Of a stretch of DNA of 64,000 bases, positions 1 through 11,850 are shown piece by piece. A model generated the notes under the pieces. It was not told where the DNA came from. It made no database searches and saw only the letters and a program-made list of their open reading frames with translations. Each line of letters begins with the position of its first letter. Positions within the stretch are counted from its first letter, which is position 1. Source of the stretch: Lindgomyces ingoldianus (Eukaryota; Ascomycota; Dothideomycetes; Pleosporales; Lindgomycetaceae); the NCBI RefSeq assembly GCF_010093535.1, contig NW_022985162.1, forward strand, positions 3,469,514-3,533,513, read 5' to 3'. Both the position numbers and the translations under genes were made by a program.

Positions 1-3000
1 TTAAGTATAGTAGAGGATAGATTAACCTAAAAACTTATAAGAAAAACTTTAAAACTTTTAACATAAAAAATTAGAGATCTATAAACATACTTAAACTAAA
101 AAGTAAATATAATGTAATCTTAGGCTATAACTAGCTTAGAACTTATAATTTTGTAATTAATTAAAAAACTATAACTATAGAAACCTCTAACAACTATGCA
201 CACATAACCTAGTTAGCATGCTACAACAACAGATGCCTAGTCTACAAATAAGCTAAGCAGGGTAGTAGTTACTACTCTAAGAAAAGGAAGCTTTAAAAAT
301 TCCTTTACTAAAAGCTAAAAGCTTAAGTAATAAAAATAATAAAAAAAAAACTTAAAAAAGTCTCTTATAAAAAAATTAAAGCAGATAAAGATGTAAAATA
401 GATTAGTGTTATATAAGTCTAAAAAAAAGGTTAAATTCTGCCTAAATATAAAGACTATAAGGACATGTTTAAAACACTAGAAGACCCTAAAGAACTACTA
501 CTGCACTAGCCTTAGGACTACACTATTAACCTAATAAAAGATTACAACCTAAAAACGCATAGGCTCTGCCCTCTAACTAGGGCACAGAAGAAGGCTTTAC
601 AGGAGTATGTTAATAGAATGTTAGTATAAGGCTATATCTAAGAAAGTTACAGTCCTATAGCCTTAGTAGTAGTCTTTGCAAAAAAGAAAGGAGGGAAAAT
701 ATAAGTCTATTAAGACTATAAAACTCTAAATAACAACATAATCTAAGATTAGTTTCCTTTACTAATTATATAAGATATTATAAACTAACTAAAAGGAACC
801 TAGTACTTTATAAAGTTTAATGTACAAGACAGATTTAATAAAATAAGGATAAAAAAAAAATAAGTAGCTTATAGTATTTAGAACTTTATAAAGGCTCTAT
901 AAATTATTAGTAATGCTATTTAGCTTAACAAACGCCCTAGTAATGTTCTAGCAAATTATTAATACAGCTCTTAACTTTTATTTAGATGTCTTTACTCTAG
1001 TATACTTAAATAACATCCTTATCTATTTAAGAGATACCCTAGAAGACTATGTATAGAAGGTATAAAAAGTTTTAGAATAGCTTAGGAAGTATAGACTTTA
1101 CCTACAGCTTTCTAAATACAAGTTTTATGTTACTAAAACAGAATACTTAGAATTTATAATTAATAAAGAAGAAATAAAGATTAACTTAGCTAAAGTATAA
1201 AAGGTACTAGAATAGCTAGAACTTATAATAGTTAAGGAAGTAAAAAAATTCCTAGGACTATTAAGCTATATTAGATAAATAATTAAGAACTATTTAAAAA
1301 TTACTATACTATTAATAAACACTATAACTAAAAAATAGGTAATAGCAAAGTTTGTCTAGACCCCTAAAATAAATAAAGCATTTATAACACTAAAATAAGC
1401 TATAATAGACAAACTAGTATTAAGAATGTATAACTTATAATTAGAAACAAAGATCTACATAGACGCATCTCTTAGAGCTAGCAGAGCTGCGTTATACTAA
1501 AAGCAGGAAGACAGAAAATAGCACCTAGTTGTGTACTACTCTGCTAAGTTCTTAGGTTCTAAAGCAGGCTACAGCATACCTAACAAAGAGCTAAAAGCAA
1601 TATTAAATGCTATAAGAGTATAGGCTATAGAGCTACATAAGATAGTAAAGCTATTTAATATTATAACTAACTATGTAAACTTAGTTATGTTCTTATTAGT
1701 AAAGAAACTATTACTAATGCATATAAAATAGGCAATAAAACTTACATAGTTTAACTATATTATTAAGCACGTGCCTAGAGTATAAAATTAACAGGCTAAC
1801 ACTCTTAGCTAAAGACTAGACTACTTTAATAAAAAAAAAAAAAGAACTAAAAAGTTTACACTCTTTAAAAAAACTAATAAAAAATAAGTTTATAACAGAC
1901 TCTAACTTATAAAAGAATTTTACATGCTTATAGCTAGTAAGTAAGGATAAAAGAACTTAATCTAAGAATATTATAAATCTCTAATGTTTAAATATCTAGA
2001 AATAGGCACCCTTTAGAAAAAGCTAAAGACTGCTATACTATAATAAATACTAAAGGTAAAGCAACTATGCATAGAGGTGCTTAGAGAATGTAATACCTAT
2101 AATAGAAACAACTTAAGAAGGTATAAGGCCTATAGATATCTTTAACTAATTAAAGCACTAAAGCTACTATAAATAATAATTATAATAGACTTTATTACAG
2201 GATTACCCCTGTCTAAAGAACTAGGAACAGACAAGATGTGTAACATAATTACAGTAGCTCTAGACAAAACTACTAAGTATCTACACACTTAGCCCTTAAA
2301 AAAAATAATAATAGCTAAGAAATTTATTTATAAATTAAAGTAAAATATAATATTAGTATATAAATGCTCTAAGATTATTATCTCTAACTAAAATAAGCTA
2401 TTTACTAGCAGTTTCTAGAAAGCAGTAATGCAGCACCTTAGCATAACACACAAGCTATTAATAGCCTACCACCTACAGATAGACAGACAGACTAAAAAGG
2501 CAAATGCAAAAATAGAAAAATATTTAAGAAAGTACATTTTCTATACTTAGAATAACTAGCTAGAATAGCTTCTAATAGCATAATTAGTAATTAATAATAT
2601 AGAATTAGCTATAATAAAAGAAACACTATACAAAGCTAATTTTAGATATAACTTATACTTTGCGCTGCACAGAAGTTAACTTACAAATTTATAAAAGTTA
2701 ATAGATTAGCTAACAGACCTATGTTAGATACATAAAAAGTTAGCTGTAGAAGTAAGGTCTAGTAAAGCAATAATAGAAAGATATGCAAATAAATTATAAT
2801 AACTAAAACTAGAAATTTACTTAGAAGACTATATGTATCTTAACACTAAGAACCTTAAGATACCTAGACCTTCTAAGAAGCTAGTAGAAAAAAAGATAAA
2901 ACTATATAAAGTTCTTTAGACCTAACAAGACAACTGCAAGCTTAAGCTTCCCCTATATATAAAGATACACCTATAGTTCTATGTCTTTAGATTAGAAAAA

Positions 3001-4498
3001 GCACTTAAAGAGATTCCTCTATCTACTTAAAAATAAGAAGATGTAGAAGTAGAGTATAAAGTTAAGCGCATTATTAGTAACTAAAAAAATTAAAAAGAAT
3101 TTCTAGTAAAATAAAAAAAGTAGCTTACTAGTAAAAATATGTAAAAACTAGCTAAAAATTTAAAGAACGCGCAGCTATTAGTATAAAGGTACTTTTAAGC
3201 TTGTCTAAGAGAAACTAGCTAGGCAATAAAGCACCTATATTAAAAGGAACAGCTATGTTATTACTAGATAGCAGCAGCCTTTAGAGATAAGTCTTAGCTA
3301 ATAATAGTTAAGAAAAAGAATAACTCTTTACTTTAGCCTTAAAAGCTTTTATTTTATTTAAGAAAGATAAGTTTTTTTTTAGGTACTTTACATAACAAGC
3401 TTCTAACAAATCTAATAATTTTTAGATATAATTCTGCTTAAAACACTTTCTAGCTTTTACCTCTAAAGTTTTCTAAACTTAACATAACATTTTATTATTA
3501 AGGTCTTACTCTTAAGCCCTTATAGTAACTACTTTCTAAAAAAGTGTTTCCCTCTCTTTCTCTAAATAATCTTATATAACATTAGAAATAAAGGTGTTAT
3601 ATTTACTGTTTTTTTTTACACACTTAACGCACTTATCTAAGGATAAAGTTAACACATAAAATAACTCTAAAAATTAGTAAGTGCTATAGGGCCTTATTTT
3701 TATCTAGTAAAAAAGATTAAAACAATAAGTAATATAAAGACAGTAGAACAAACAGGACTAACAAGCTATTTAGTATAAGATAAATAAATGTTAAGAATGC
3801 CTTTTAGTAGGCAGGTGCCTACTTTATAAATAAACCTCTACTAACACAGTTGTGTAAGCAGAGCAGTGAGGACGCTGCTAGGGAGAGGGGGCAGCGTGTT
3901 ACAGTCTACAGTTGGACTAGTGTAACTCCACCCAGGATGCTCTACAATATAGTACAGTTGGAGCAGGACTCGCTTACAGACCAAGCAGAGGACGCGGAGG
4001 TAGCACAGCTACCTAAGATTATAAAAGAATGCGTTGTCTAATAGGAGGATAGGACGCAAATCCTATAAGTCTAGAAGAGCTTAGCAAGCCCTGCTTAGCA
4101 GACTTATGTGGGCTTGTCTAGCTTGCCTTAGCGTCCCCTACACATGTATATAGTTCCTACATTAAACAACCTTTAGAAGGTGTGTTTAACATTTAGTTTA
4201 TTTTTTATATAGACTAAGTAGCATTTAGCTTTTTAAAAAGCTGTAATACTATTTATATATCTTGCACTATATATACCTCTAACCCTGTCTAATAGGACTG
4301 TTTAACCCTAGCCTCCCTACTGCTGCACATAGGGCAAACCACAATCTAGTCACTCTTCTTCCCTCCATTAGCCCAATAGCCTGTACGTAGGACTGTACAC
4401 CCTACCGGATTGGCCCCTACTACCCGTCCTACTTCCCCCCTAGGAACATCATAAGACCCGAGTGCTTCCCGAAGCAAGGATTGTAACAATAGTCTACT
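1..4498 (+). mobile_element. Ty3/gypsy chromovirus (gypsy-1), RIP-degraded, 5' end outside window
   Basis: No open frame survives, but the + strand read through its stops gives the pol domains in Ty3/gypsy order. Reverse transcriptase lies at about 640-1060, with a KKKGGK-type block near 685 and the catalytic box near 1001-1026 reading YLNNILIY instead of YLDD. RNase H lies at about 1430-1830 (IDASLRASRAAL-like), integrase at about 2160-2700 (DFITGLPLSKELG-like, with YHLQIDRQT near 2470), and a chromodomain-like tail at about 3050-3180. Stops are almost all TAG/TAA where Gln or Trp is expected, as RIP produces. The integrase plus chromodomain order places it among chromoviruses. It is inactive. 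The pol sequence resembles that of gypsy-3 at 63040-63797. The 5' LTR and gag lie before base 1. Confidence 0.85.
3897..4498 (+). repeat. probable 3' LTR of gypsy-1
   Basis: This follows a purine-rich tract (about 3880-3896, GGGAGAGGGGGCAG), which is where a polypurine tract should sit. It starts TGTTACAG and ends TTGTAACA, so it has TG...CA ends. It contains TATA-like stretches (near 4144 and 4267). Part of it (about 4250-4498) resembles the 5' LTR of gypsy-3 (58865-59469); the first half does not align by eye. The 63-codon frame at 3850-4041 crosses the boundary and is not considered a gene. Confidence 0.55.
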
Positions 4499-4507
4499 TT
4501 AATAAAA

Positions 4508-4669
4508 TGTCGCAACCGCTGATTAGAGAGCAATAAGAAGCAAGTCTATTAACTACAAGAGGCTTGTAGGGAGCCTGCCTATGTAGTAGGAGCTCAGGCG
4601 CCAAGTGTCTCAGGCTGGTTGTCCGAAACACAGGCGCGACACCAGGACCATGTGCTCTCTTACGCGACA
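4508..4669. repeat. 162-bp solo LTR or MITE (TGTCGC...GCGACA)
   Basis: It begins TGTCGCAACC and ends TACGCGACA. It is flanked by a perfect 5-bp direct repeat TAAAA (4503-4507 and 4670-4674). The TG...CA ends and 5-bp duplication fit a very short solo LTR; the 6-bp terminal inversion would also fit a small inverted-repeat element. It is not visibly RIP-mutated although its surroundings are. Confidence 0.6.
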
Positions 4670-4674
4670 TAAAA

Positions 4675-6057
4675 TGTTAGTACTTTAATTATGTTTTACT
4701 TTATAACACTTATATTAGCTAAATAAATATTAAAAGAAATTTAATCTATAGTGTCTACTTTATAAATAGTATAAGTTTTACTATATAGTAGCTAATTCTA
4801 TACTATTTTAGTCTATTTTTTAAATATTCAACTTTTTATTTAATAAGTAACGTACTTAAGAAGCAAGTTGCTTACACACCTAAGTTGCTTACTTTTGCTA
4901 AAACTACACTACAACACATTTTATTATAGTCTATAACAACCTACTCTAGCACTATGTAGTATAGTATAGCTTAGAATATTTTTTAGAGACTACTTTTAGT
5001 TCTTGCTTACATATTTACATGTTATACCTAGTCTAATTACACTATTTATAACTTAGAATAGCTTACCTACTTTAGCTTATACTTACTTCTTTGTTTTTTT
5101 TTATTACTAGACGCTTTAAACTTTTTAAAGTTATTAAGTGTTAGCTTTTTTAAACTATTAATGCTTTTTTTTTTACATAATTTATATAATATAGTAGCCT
5201 TATTAGCTACTTAAACCTTACAAATTTTCTATTATACTAACACTAGCTTTTACAGAATTACTACTACTCTTTTTAAAATCTTCTTAAACGCGTTAACTAT
5301 AAAAGTTAGTAAACTGTTTATATGCTTTTAAATTCTTCTTTTAATAAGTATTAATTATAACTTAAGTTTTAAAGTATTACTCAAAGTTAATAACTACTAG
5401 AGATTATTATTAATAAAAAATAGTAGTAAAAACGTCTATAGCTTTACATTAAAGCCTATTATAATTTATTATAAGTTAAAAAAAAACTAATCTAGCGCTT
5501 TAAACCTTTTTTTAAATATTACTAAAAGTAATTATAATGTTATATGCTACTTTAAAGCATAGTAAAAACTGTATTTTTAGAATATAAGTAATTTAGTTGT
5601 GTATAAGGTTTTTAGCTTATTAATTATACACTTTTTTTTAAAAATGTAAAATAACCTACATTAAGTAGCTACAAAACGTGTGTTGTATACAACTATCCGC
5701 CTATATATATTGTTTGCATTGATGACTCGGATGCATCGTCAGCATGGTCACACGATAGTCGGATGTGTCGGATGTGTCGTCACACGATGGTCGGATGCAT
5801 CGGCAGATGCATCAGCACCATAGTCTGTTGCCAAGACCCACCCACTTATTTCGCATATATATAGACTCCCGCAAAGGACTCCTCGAGAAATACAATTCAA
5901 TCCAGTTCCTCATGTCTCTGGTGCCTCACATAGCTTCACATATATTCTTCTACTATGCTAGCTAGAAGGTTGACCTTTTAGTAACGCAACAAAGTGTAAT
6001 AAGTAAAAAAGTATAACGTACTTCACAGGCAAGTTGCTTAGGAATCCTTCAATTCAT
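4675..6057 (+). other. RIP-degraded AT-rich tract containing a taacgtac-family transposon remnant
   Basis: No coding frame is supported. From 4848 the sequence (TAACGTAC then AAGCAAGTTGCTTACACACC) matches the terminal repeat of a family also seen at 53665 and 61884. A second direct fragment of the same end begins at 6014 (TAACGTACTTCACAGG). Segment 5690-5710 plus 5941-5998 is homologous to 53935-53998. The solo LTR at 5711-5940 is inserted in it. The tract ends where the ankyrin gene begins. Confidence 0.5.
5711..5940 (+). repeat. 230-bp solo LTR with TATAT duplication
   Basis: It starts TGTTTGCATT and ends TAGCTTCACA, with a TATATATA box near 5860. It is flanked by TATAT on both sides (5706-5710 and 5941-5945). 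The homologous locus at 53940-53998 lacks it and reads straight through the site, so it is an insertion. A second copy lies in opposite orientation at 58367-58594. The 66-codon frame at 5765-5965 is not considered a gene. Confidence 0.8.
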
Positions 6058-8357
6058 ATGGTTGATTTTCGTCAGCTCTGGCAATACCAAATGACTTCGA
6101 AGGTGAGGATTAGTTAGAAACATCATGTGATATGTGCTAATTACTTTCCTGTTGTAGGGCGCAATCGAATCATTATGTCTAACCAGTCAGATGCCACAAA
6201 GTTTCCTTGCCTTCCTTGAAAAGCACTTGAGCACCGTGCAAGATAAAATAACAAGTCAGATGCAAACTGCGTTCTCCAAGATCATGATCCGTAAAGAGGA
6301 AGCAATGAAGCATAACACCTCGCCTGAAAGGGAAGAAAAAGGGTGCCACCTTGCTACAGAAGAAAAAGCGTCTCTTTTCTAAATACTTATACTTATCTGG
6401 ACATATGTCTCTCCTTCGCGGATTGCTTGGATTCGTTCCACCAGATGCACCTAACAAAGTTAATGGCGCGCTTGTCTGGCTCGCGTCCGCGACGGCTCAT
6501 GATATACCCGACAACCAGTTAATATACAAACGATGTGTTTCCGCCGCCGAAACGTACTATACTGTTAATAGCGCTTTAAGTAGAGATGTTAAACATTCTA
6601 TTTTCTAGCAGGAAGATATAGATGAGCTGAATCGTGGCGTTCACTACGAGTTTAGCGCTAGCTCACCTGGCACGATCAATCCTGATCCTATCACTACCCA
6701 GGAAGCAGAAGCAAGTCTCGAGGAATGTGCTCAATTGGTAACTAAGGAGCAATCGAATTTGGGGGTGACACCACTACATTACACCTTCCGGCTCCACAAT
6801 CTCACAAAAGCCCTAGAATATGTGGAATTCTGGGTCAACGCCGGCACAGAAGTAGATGCACAAGCCCTCTTTTGCAGCGATCACATCCCTCGACTTACGT
6901 CCTTTAATCACGCAGTGGGTCAGCCGGGGACAGCATGTATATGGGCAGTCGCACAGAACAACCCTATCGCTGTGAAAGCACTCCTAGAGCACGGCGCCAA
7001 CCCGTATTCGAAGAACATGCACCAATATTCTCCCTGGACCTTAGTAGTTAGGGCAAGACTTCTCTATATCCTCCGGATAATATATGAGGGCCCAAAATGT
7101 ATCAATACCGCGGAGCCAAAAAAGGAAACGGCAGGCATACTCACGCAAAACGCTTTTTGGACTGTGCTCTCTCATGGACGACATTTCGTTCGCAGATCTG
7201 TACATGTCCTTGAGTACCTTTTATCAACGGAGATCCTAAGCCTTAGACAAGTGCTGGAACCGTTGGTTACTTTGCAATCATCTTGCCCCCTGACACTGCA
7301 AAAGATGATCGCAAAACACCAAGCTGCCATTTTACAGGAAGATGGTCTGGTATATGATCTCCTACACACCGCTGTTCTCAACAGCGAACCACAATCGGTT
7401 CAGACGCTACTATCCATTACGCCGAGGTTCACGAACACGTCGGCGTGCTTGAAACTCCTCTCTGCGGCCCTGTCCCCAAGAGGCACAAAGCAAACAGCTA
7501 CCGCCATGCTGAGCTTGTTGCTAGCCCACACTGACCCCGAGTTTGATATCAACATCCGGATTACGTGGAACCATCCTGGCAGTGAAGCGCAGCTAGTCGC
7601 AGGAAGTGACAGCGGCGCCACGTTTCTACACCAAGCCTTCCAACACGGTCGCATCGAGCTAGTCGACATTCTACTGTCGCGGGGCGCGGATCCTAAACTT
7701 ACAAGCGTTGACCCAAGGAGCCCCTCAACTCCTGGTTCTACCCCCCTAGGGTTTCTGATTGCATCCGGAACGGACCATGCCGCAACAGCACTCTCCCAGC
7801 TGCTAACTGCCAGGCCAAGATTCGTGCTAGAGAACGCGCTCACCCCACCTGCCCAAAATATCAACCTCTTCTTCCAAATTGCAAGTGCATGGGAGGCTGG
7901 CAGGATCCATCAGGACTTGTCGAACAAGACTTTGCGCTTACTTTTGCATCACTTCGCACAGGACGATGCGTCCAACCTTAAGGAGCTTCTCAATGCCCCT
8001 ACAGCCCCGTATGGCATCACCGCTCTCCAGATCGCAGCATCCACCGGGTTCCAAGAAGCGGTAGAGATGTTCTTGAAGTATGAAGCTAATCCATTCATTG
8101 GCAATCCAGAGAAGTCGGCGCTCAAATTTGTGCATCAAAGGGGATTGGACGAGTCGCCGGGGGGCTCTGGATTCCTTGCTGATTGGAGCCTCCAGGAGAG
8201 GTTGTTTAGAATGCGAGGCATGCCCTGGTTTTCAGTGAATAGTCCTGTGGCGTTGAAGTTAAAGCGGGATTATGATGAGAGGACTGCGAAGACAGTGCGA
8301 GTGTTGGAGGCCCATCCCGACTTCAGGAGACTCTATCCTGGGACAGGCGAATTTTGA
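6058..8357 (+). pseudogene. ankyrin-repeat protein gene, probably disrupted
   Basis: A likely start at 6058 gives a 15-codon exon (6058-6102), then an intron with GTGAGG donor and TTGTAG acceptor (6103-6157), then a frame from 6158 with an amphipathic stretch (residues about FLAFLEKHLS). That frame stops at 6382. A second frame runs from about 6351 to 8357 but has one in-frame TAG at 6606-6608 (CAG to TAG would explain it; it could also lie near an unrecognised acceptor). The joint near 6290-6360 was not resolved: no intron that I tried keeps the frame without a weak donor. From 6735, 540 residues are open. Ankyrin repeats are visible at about residues 65-93, 294-322 and 427-455 of that part (for example TFLHQAFQHGRIELVDILL). 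No NACHT or other catalytic domain is seen. Such proteins mediate protein contacts; the partner is unknown. Confidence 0.6.
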
Positions 8358-8439
8358 CGTCGTTGTGTCTTTTTCAGTAGTGAACTTGATTCTTTAATGG
8401 GTTTGAGGGATTTTCTGCTTCTGTGTAGCGTTTCATCCC

Positions 8440-9600
8440 TAGGCCTAATGATTTAAGCGGACTGCGCTAATACCTAACATTAACCGTGCCATCGACGTTG
8501 CTGACATGGCAGTCGATGCTACTCCTAAAGACCACCCTGATCGAGCTAACCGCTTGAGCAGCCTTGGGAGCTATCTCTGCATCCGATTTAAGCGGACTAG
8601 GTTAATAGACGACCTGGACCTATACCGGAGTGGTAGCCGGTGCTTCTCTTCAATGCCACTCTAATCGAGCCGGCCGCTTGAGGAACTTTGGAAGTCGTCT
8701 CGGCATGCAATTCAAATGGACTAGGTTGATTAACGTTCTCAGCCGTGCTGTTCACGTCGCCGGCACGGAAGTCGCTAATACTCCACGGGATCACTCTAAT
8801 TGAGCTAGATACTTAAGAAACCTTAGATTACTGCATAGCATACAACTTCAGTAGACTAGATCAATAGACGACCCTAACTATGCTATTCATGTCGCGGAAA
8901 CGGCAGCGAGTGCTGTCTCTCACGGTCATCCTAATAAAATTAGCTACTTGAAGAATCTTAGAAGATCTCAGCAAGCGATTAGGCGGGCCGGGTTGATAGA
9001 CAACCTTAACAGTATTGTTAACGCTGTTGACATGGCGGCTAATGCTACTTCTAAAGACCGCCTAGATTAAGTGTCGCACGTGTCTCACGCGATATCATAC
9101 CCATGCACTGCACTATTCACTCATTAGGCATAGCTCCTCTCTCGTACAGTATATAGTCAGCCCAGAGCTCTATCGAGCTCCTTAGACCTTACAATACACT
9201 CATTCCACCTTGTTTGGATCTCGCTCCCTTGTCGAGTCGTTTGCCATATGTCCCCTCCTCAGCTCATGCAAGATTAAGTTGTGTAGGCAGGCTAGTTTGA
9301 TAGACGATCTTAGCCGTGCTATTAACGCTGCTGAAATGGCAGTTACTCATGCTCTGCTAGCTCGGCGTGCGATTTAAGCGGTCTAGGCTGGTACCCGACC
9401 TCAACTGTGCTGTATATGTCGCTAATATAGCAGTCTCAACTGCGGCCTAGGGAAGCCCCTATCAAGCTAGTTACCTAAATAACCTTGGGATCTCTCTTAG
9501 TTAGTATTTTAGGCGGATCACGTTGATAGAGGACATCCATTGTGCTATTGATGTTGTAGACATAGTAATTAATGCTACTCCTTAAGACCATCTATAGTGC
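8440..9600 (+). pseudogene. decayed tetratricopeptide (TPR) repeat gene fragment
   Basis: The stretch is made of diverged direct repeats of about 135 bp (45 codons). The first reads AIDVADMAVDATPKDHPDRA then LSSLGSYLCIRFKRT, which matches the TPR units of fungal TPR proteins of the CHAT/NB-ARC type. Later units recur near 8600, 8735, 8865, 9000, 9290 and 9400 with stops and frameshifts. A 201-bp repeat inserted at 9072-9272 splits it. No N-terminal effector domain or start is visible. It may be the remains of a separate gene or a tail once fused to a nearby NLR-like gene; the ankyrin frame upstream ends with its own stop. Confidence 0.6.
9072..9272 (+). mobile_element. repeat A copy 1 (201 bp), inserted in the TPR pseudogene
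   Basis: It runs from TGTCGCACGTG to CTCATGCAAG and is flanked by the direct repeat ATTAAG (9066-9071 and 9273-9278). It contains a TATA-like box (CAGTATATAGTCAG near 9150). Other copies lie at 11645-11850 (-), 13351-14916 (-, interrupted) and 15154-16570 (+, interrupted). There is no coding capacity and only weak end symmetry, so it could be a small solo LTR or a MITE. Confidence 0.7.
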
Positions 9601-9730
9601 TTAATAGGACGTGGTACATTTCAATTCGCTTCTTTTACACCCTAACGTATCACTTTGTAGTACTTTTATACCGCCTAGAGAAAAGAAGTAGTTATTACTT
9701 AGCATAAAAGTAGCTGTTAAATTTACTACT

Positions 9731-9908
9731 TGTCACGGTTATGTTACAGCTATCCAACCCCTGAGTACCCTAAGGGCTTGGCACGGGGTATATAGGCTCC
9801 TCGGCGTCTGTACCTCTGCCTCCGACCCTAAGGTTTACTCTCTCTCGTTACCCCCCTATCCTGCATTCCCTCTCTGTGACCTGTGTTTCCTGCTCGATAC
9901 CTCTTACA
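9731..9908 (+). repeat. 178-bp solo LTR with CTACT duplication
   Basis: It starts TGTCACGGTT and ends CTCTTACA, flanked by CTACT (9726-9730 and 9909-9913). It contains a TATA box (GGTATATAGG near 9787). A nearly identical copy lies at 17420-17591. No internal retrotransposon region belongs to it here. Confidence 0.8.
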
Positions 9909-10089
9909 CTACTATACTTTAAGTCTTTGCTAAAAGTTATAATATTATAGTTAGAGTATTGTTACAACAGTCTTGTTTAGCTAACAGGAACACTGCTAAG
10001 GCTGATACTACAGGAGAAGAACCAACTAACCTAGGTCGCATAACATAGTTAGATTAGGTGGTGTTCGAGGTGGCACTGAGTGCCCGCCT

Positions 10090-10935
10090 AGCCCGCTGCC
10101 TCGCTTGCCGGCCAAATGCCCGCCCCCGGCATCCGTGCATGTCCACGGCCTCTCTCTCTGCCAGCTGCCGGCACTGAGGGAAAGGCGGTGCTCTGTACGT
10201 ATGGTATGGTGCCCAGCAGGAAGCAACGATTTAGTAAAGAAGGCCAAGGAAGCAGCGAGGAAAGCCACAGCAGAGGGCAGCGTGCCAACCAGACCCTTTT
10301 ACTAAGCTAGGTTAACAGTAACTAGGACCACAGTAAGAAACTAGAGACAGAGAAAAGACTTACTAACAGAAGTAGGGAGATACTTGCGCAAGATGGACAT
10401 AGCTCTACTAGGGAAACACACTAAGAAGCTCTATAACGCCCTAACCTAGCAAGAAGCAAAGATACTAGCACAATTACAAACTAGGATAACACAGCTAAAC
10501 ACATACCTAAACTAAATAGGAGCTGCAGACTTAAACATGTGCATATGTAGTTAGGCAGAAGAAACTATTTAGCACTTTCTCTTCTAATGCTAAAGATAAG
10601 ACACACTTTAAATACAAATGCTTTAGCAAACAGAGACTAAAAGAGAAAACCTCCCCTTCTTTCTAGAGAGAAAGGCACTAGCAGACCTAGCAGAATAGTT
10701 GCTGGACATTAACACAGTAAAGATAACAGTTAGGTACGCAATAGCAACAGGCCGCCTAGAGTAAGAAAGGAGATAGGAACCTAGAACTATAGAGACAATA
10801 GTAGAAAAAAGACGCTTAATACTAACCCTATATAACAGTAGGCTTTACTTTACTTGCTAATAAAAGGACTTTAAACACTTAAAGAAGAGACTTTAAGAAC
10901 ACTTGCTATAAATTACAATTAGGGGGATATGTAAC
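10090..10935 (+). mobile_element. 3' end of a Tad-like non-LTR retrotransposon (LINE), dead
   Basis: The + strand encodes, with stops, the end of a RNase H domain (about 10190-10310, WCPAGSNDLVKKAKEAAR) followed by the C-terminal region typical of Tad-clade ORF2 proteins (10360-10770: GRYLRKMDIALLGKHTKKLY, then LNTYLNxIGAADLNMCIC and a HFLF zinc-knuckle-like region, ending AIATGRLE). Stops are TAG/TAA at Gln/Trp/Arg positions. The 5' part is missing, as in typical 5'-truncated LINE copies, or was lost to decay. Sequence to about 11050 may be its 3' untranslated region. Confidence 0.65.
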
Positions 10936-11057
10936 AACTACGCCAGATAGCAGAGCAGGAGGCATGTAAGGGCTACAAGGAGTTAAGCCATCACTAAGAA
11001 AGCGCTTAGGTAATAACGCACTAGTGCCCTCTAGGCTAGAGCCGGGCGTAATAAAGA

Positions 11058-11093
<36 letters not shown>
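11058..11093 (+). repeat. (CAT)12 microsatellite
   Basis: Twelve perfect CAT triplets follow GTAATAAAGA. This may be the simple-repeat tail of the preceding LINE. The serine run in a 64-codon frame here is only a translation of the repeat. Confidence 0.9.
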
Positions 11094-11644
11094 GCCAGCT
11101 GCCGGCTGAGCCCGCCGCGGATTGCCCATGTACCTGCTGTATTGAATCGAGAGGTTACGCCTGTCTGCTGCTACATAATTGGCCCTGCTCTTGTGGAGCT
11201 TCTCCTTCGCGATGCTGATGCTGTATTGCGCCCTGTATTATAGCTCCTTAATGGCCTAGCTGCTAAACGCCCACGCTGTGGGATATCTTGCGCGCGCTGC
11301 CCTCATGCTGCTGCAGCACGCATCCTTGATGGCGTCTGTATATAGGAGGGCGGGCCTGCCCTCGCCCTCGCCCTCATCCCGAGCCCGAGCCTGAGCTTCA
11401 GCGTGCGCTGCTTGCTGCTGTCTTGCTGTTGTATCCTCTCCTCATCGCTCATCGTACATACTCAGGGGCAGAGAAGGCGAGCATGGGTCCGCAGCGCAGA
11501 AGTCAATATCGCGAACAACGCTGAGCTACGCGCCAATGCGCACCATATCCTAGCTACAATCCGTGAGCAGCGGCCAGAGAATACGCACCAGGTCTATAGC
11601 CCAAAGCAGAGGAATTTAAGGTAGTATACAGCCTACCTGCTGCT

Positions 11645-11850
11645 CTTGAATGAGCTGAGAAGGGGTCATAGGGTAAACGAGTTGACAAGGTATTGAGATC
11701 TAAACAAGGTGAATTGTACCAGTGTATTGTAAGGTCTAAGAAGCGAGAGAGAGCTCTGGGCTGACTATATACTGTATGAGAAAGGAGCTAGTCCCTAATG
11801 GGTGAATAGTGCAGTACATGGGTATGGTATCGTGTGGACCACGTGCGACA
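11645..11850 (-). mobile_element. repeat A copy 2, inside the Crypton gene
   Basis: It is the reverse complement of repeat A, from CTTGAATGAG to CACGTGCGACA, flanked by GCTGCT (11639-11644 and 11851-11856). The larger segment 11621-11906 that interrupts the Crypton frame starts with GT and ends with TCTAG. Joining its edges restores reading from EEFK to AFCKRKQY. Confidence 0.65.

Noticed and set aside
6236..6359. Possible 124-bp intron joining the two N-terminal frames of the ankyrin gene
   Set aside because: It would restore the frame, but the GTGCAA donor is weak and the removed part looks coding. Left unresolved.
10026..10310. Four overlapping frames of 64-80 codons on both strands
   Set aside because: The plus-strand reading fits the RNase H end of a LINE across frames; the others lack any support.
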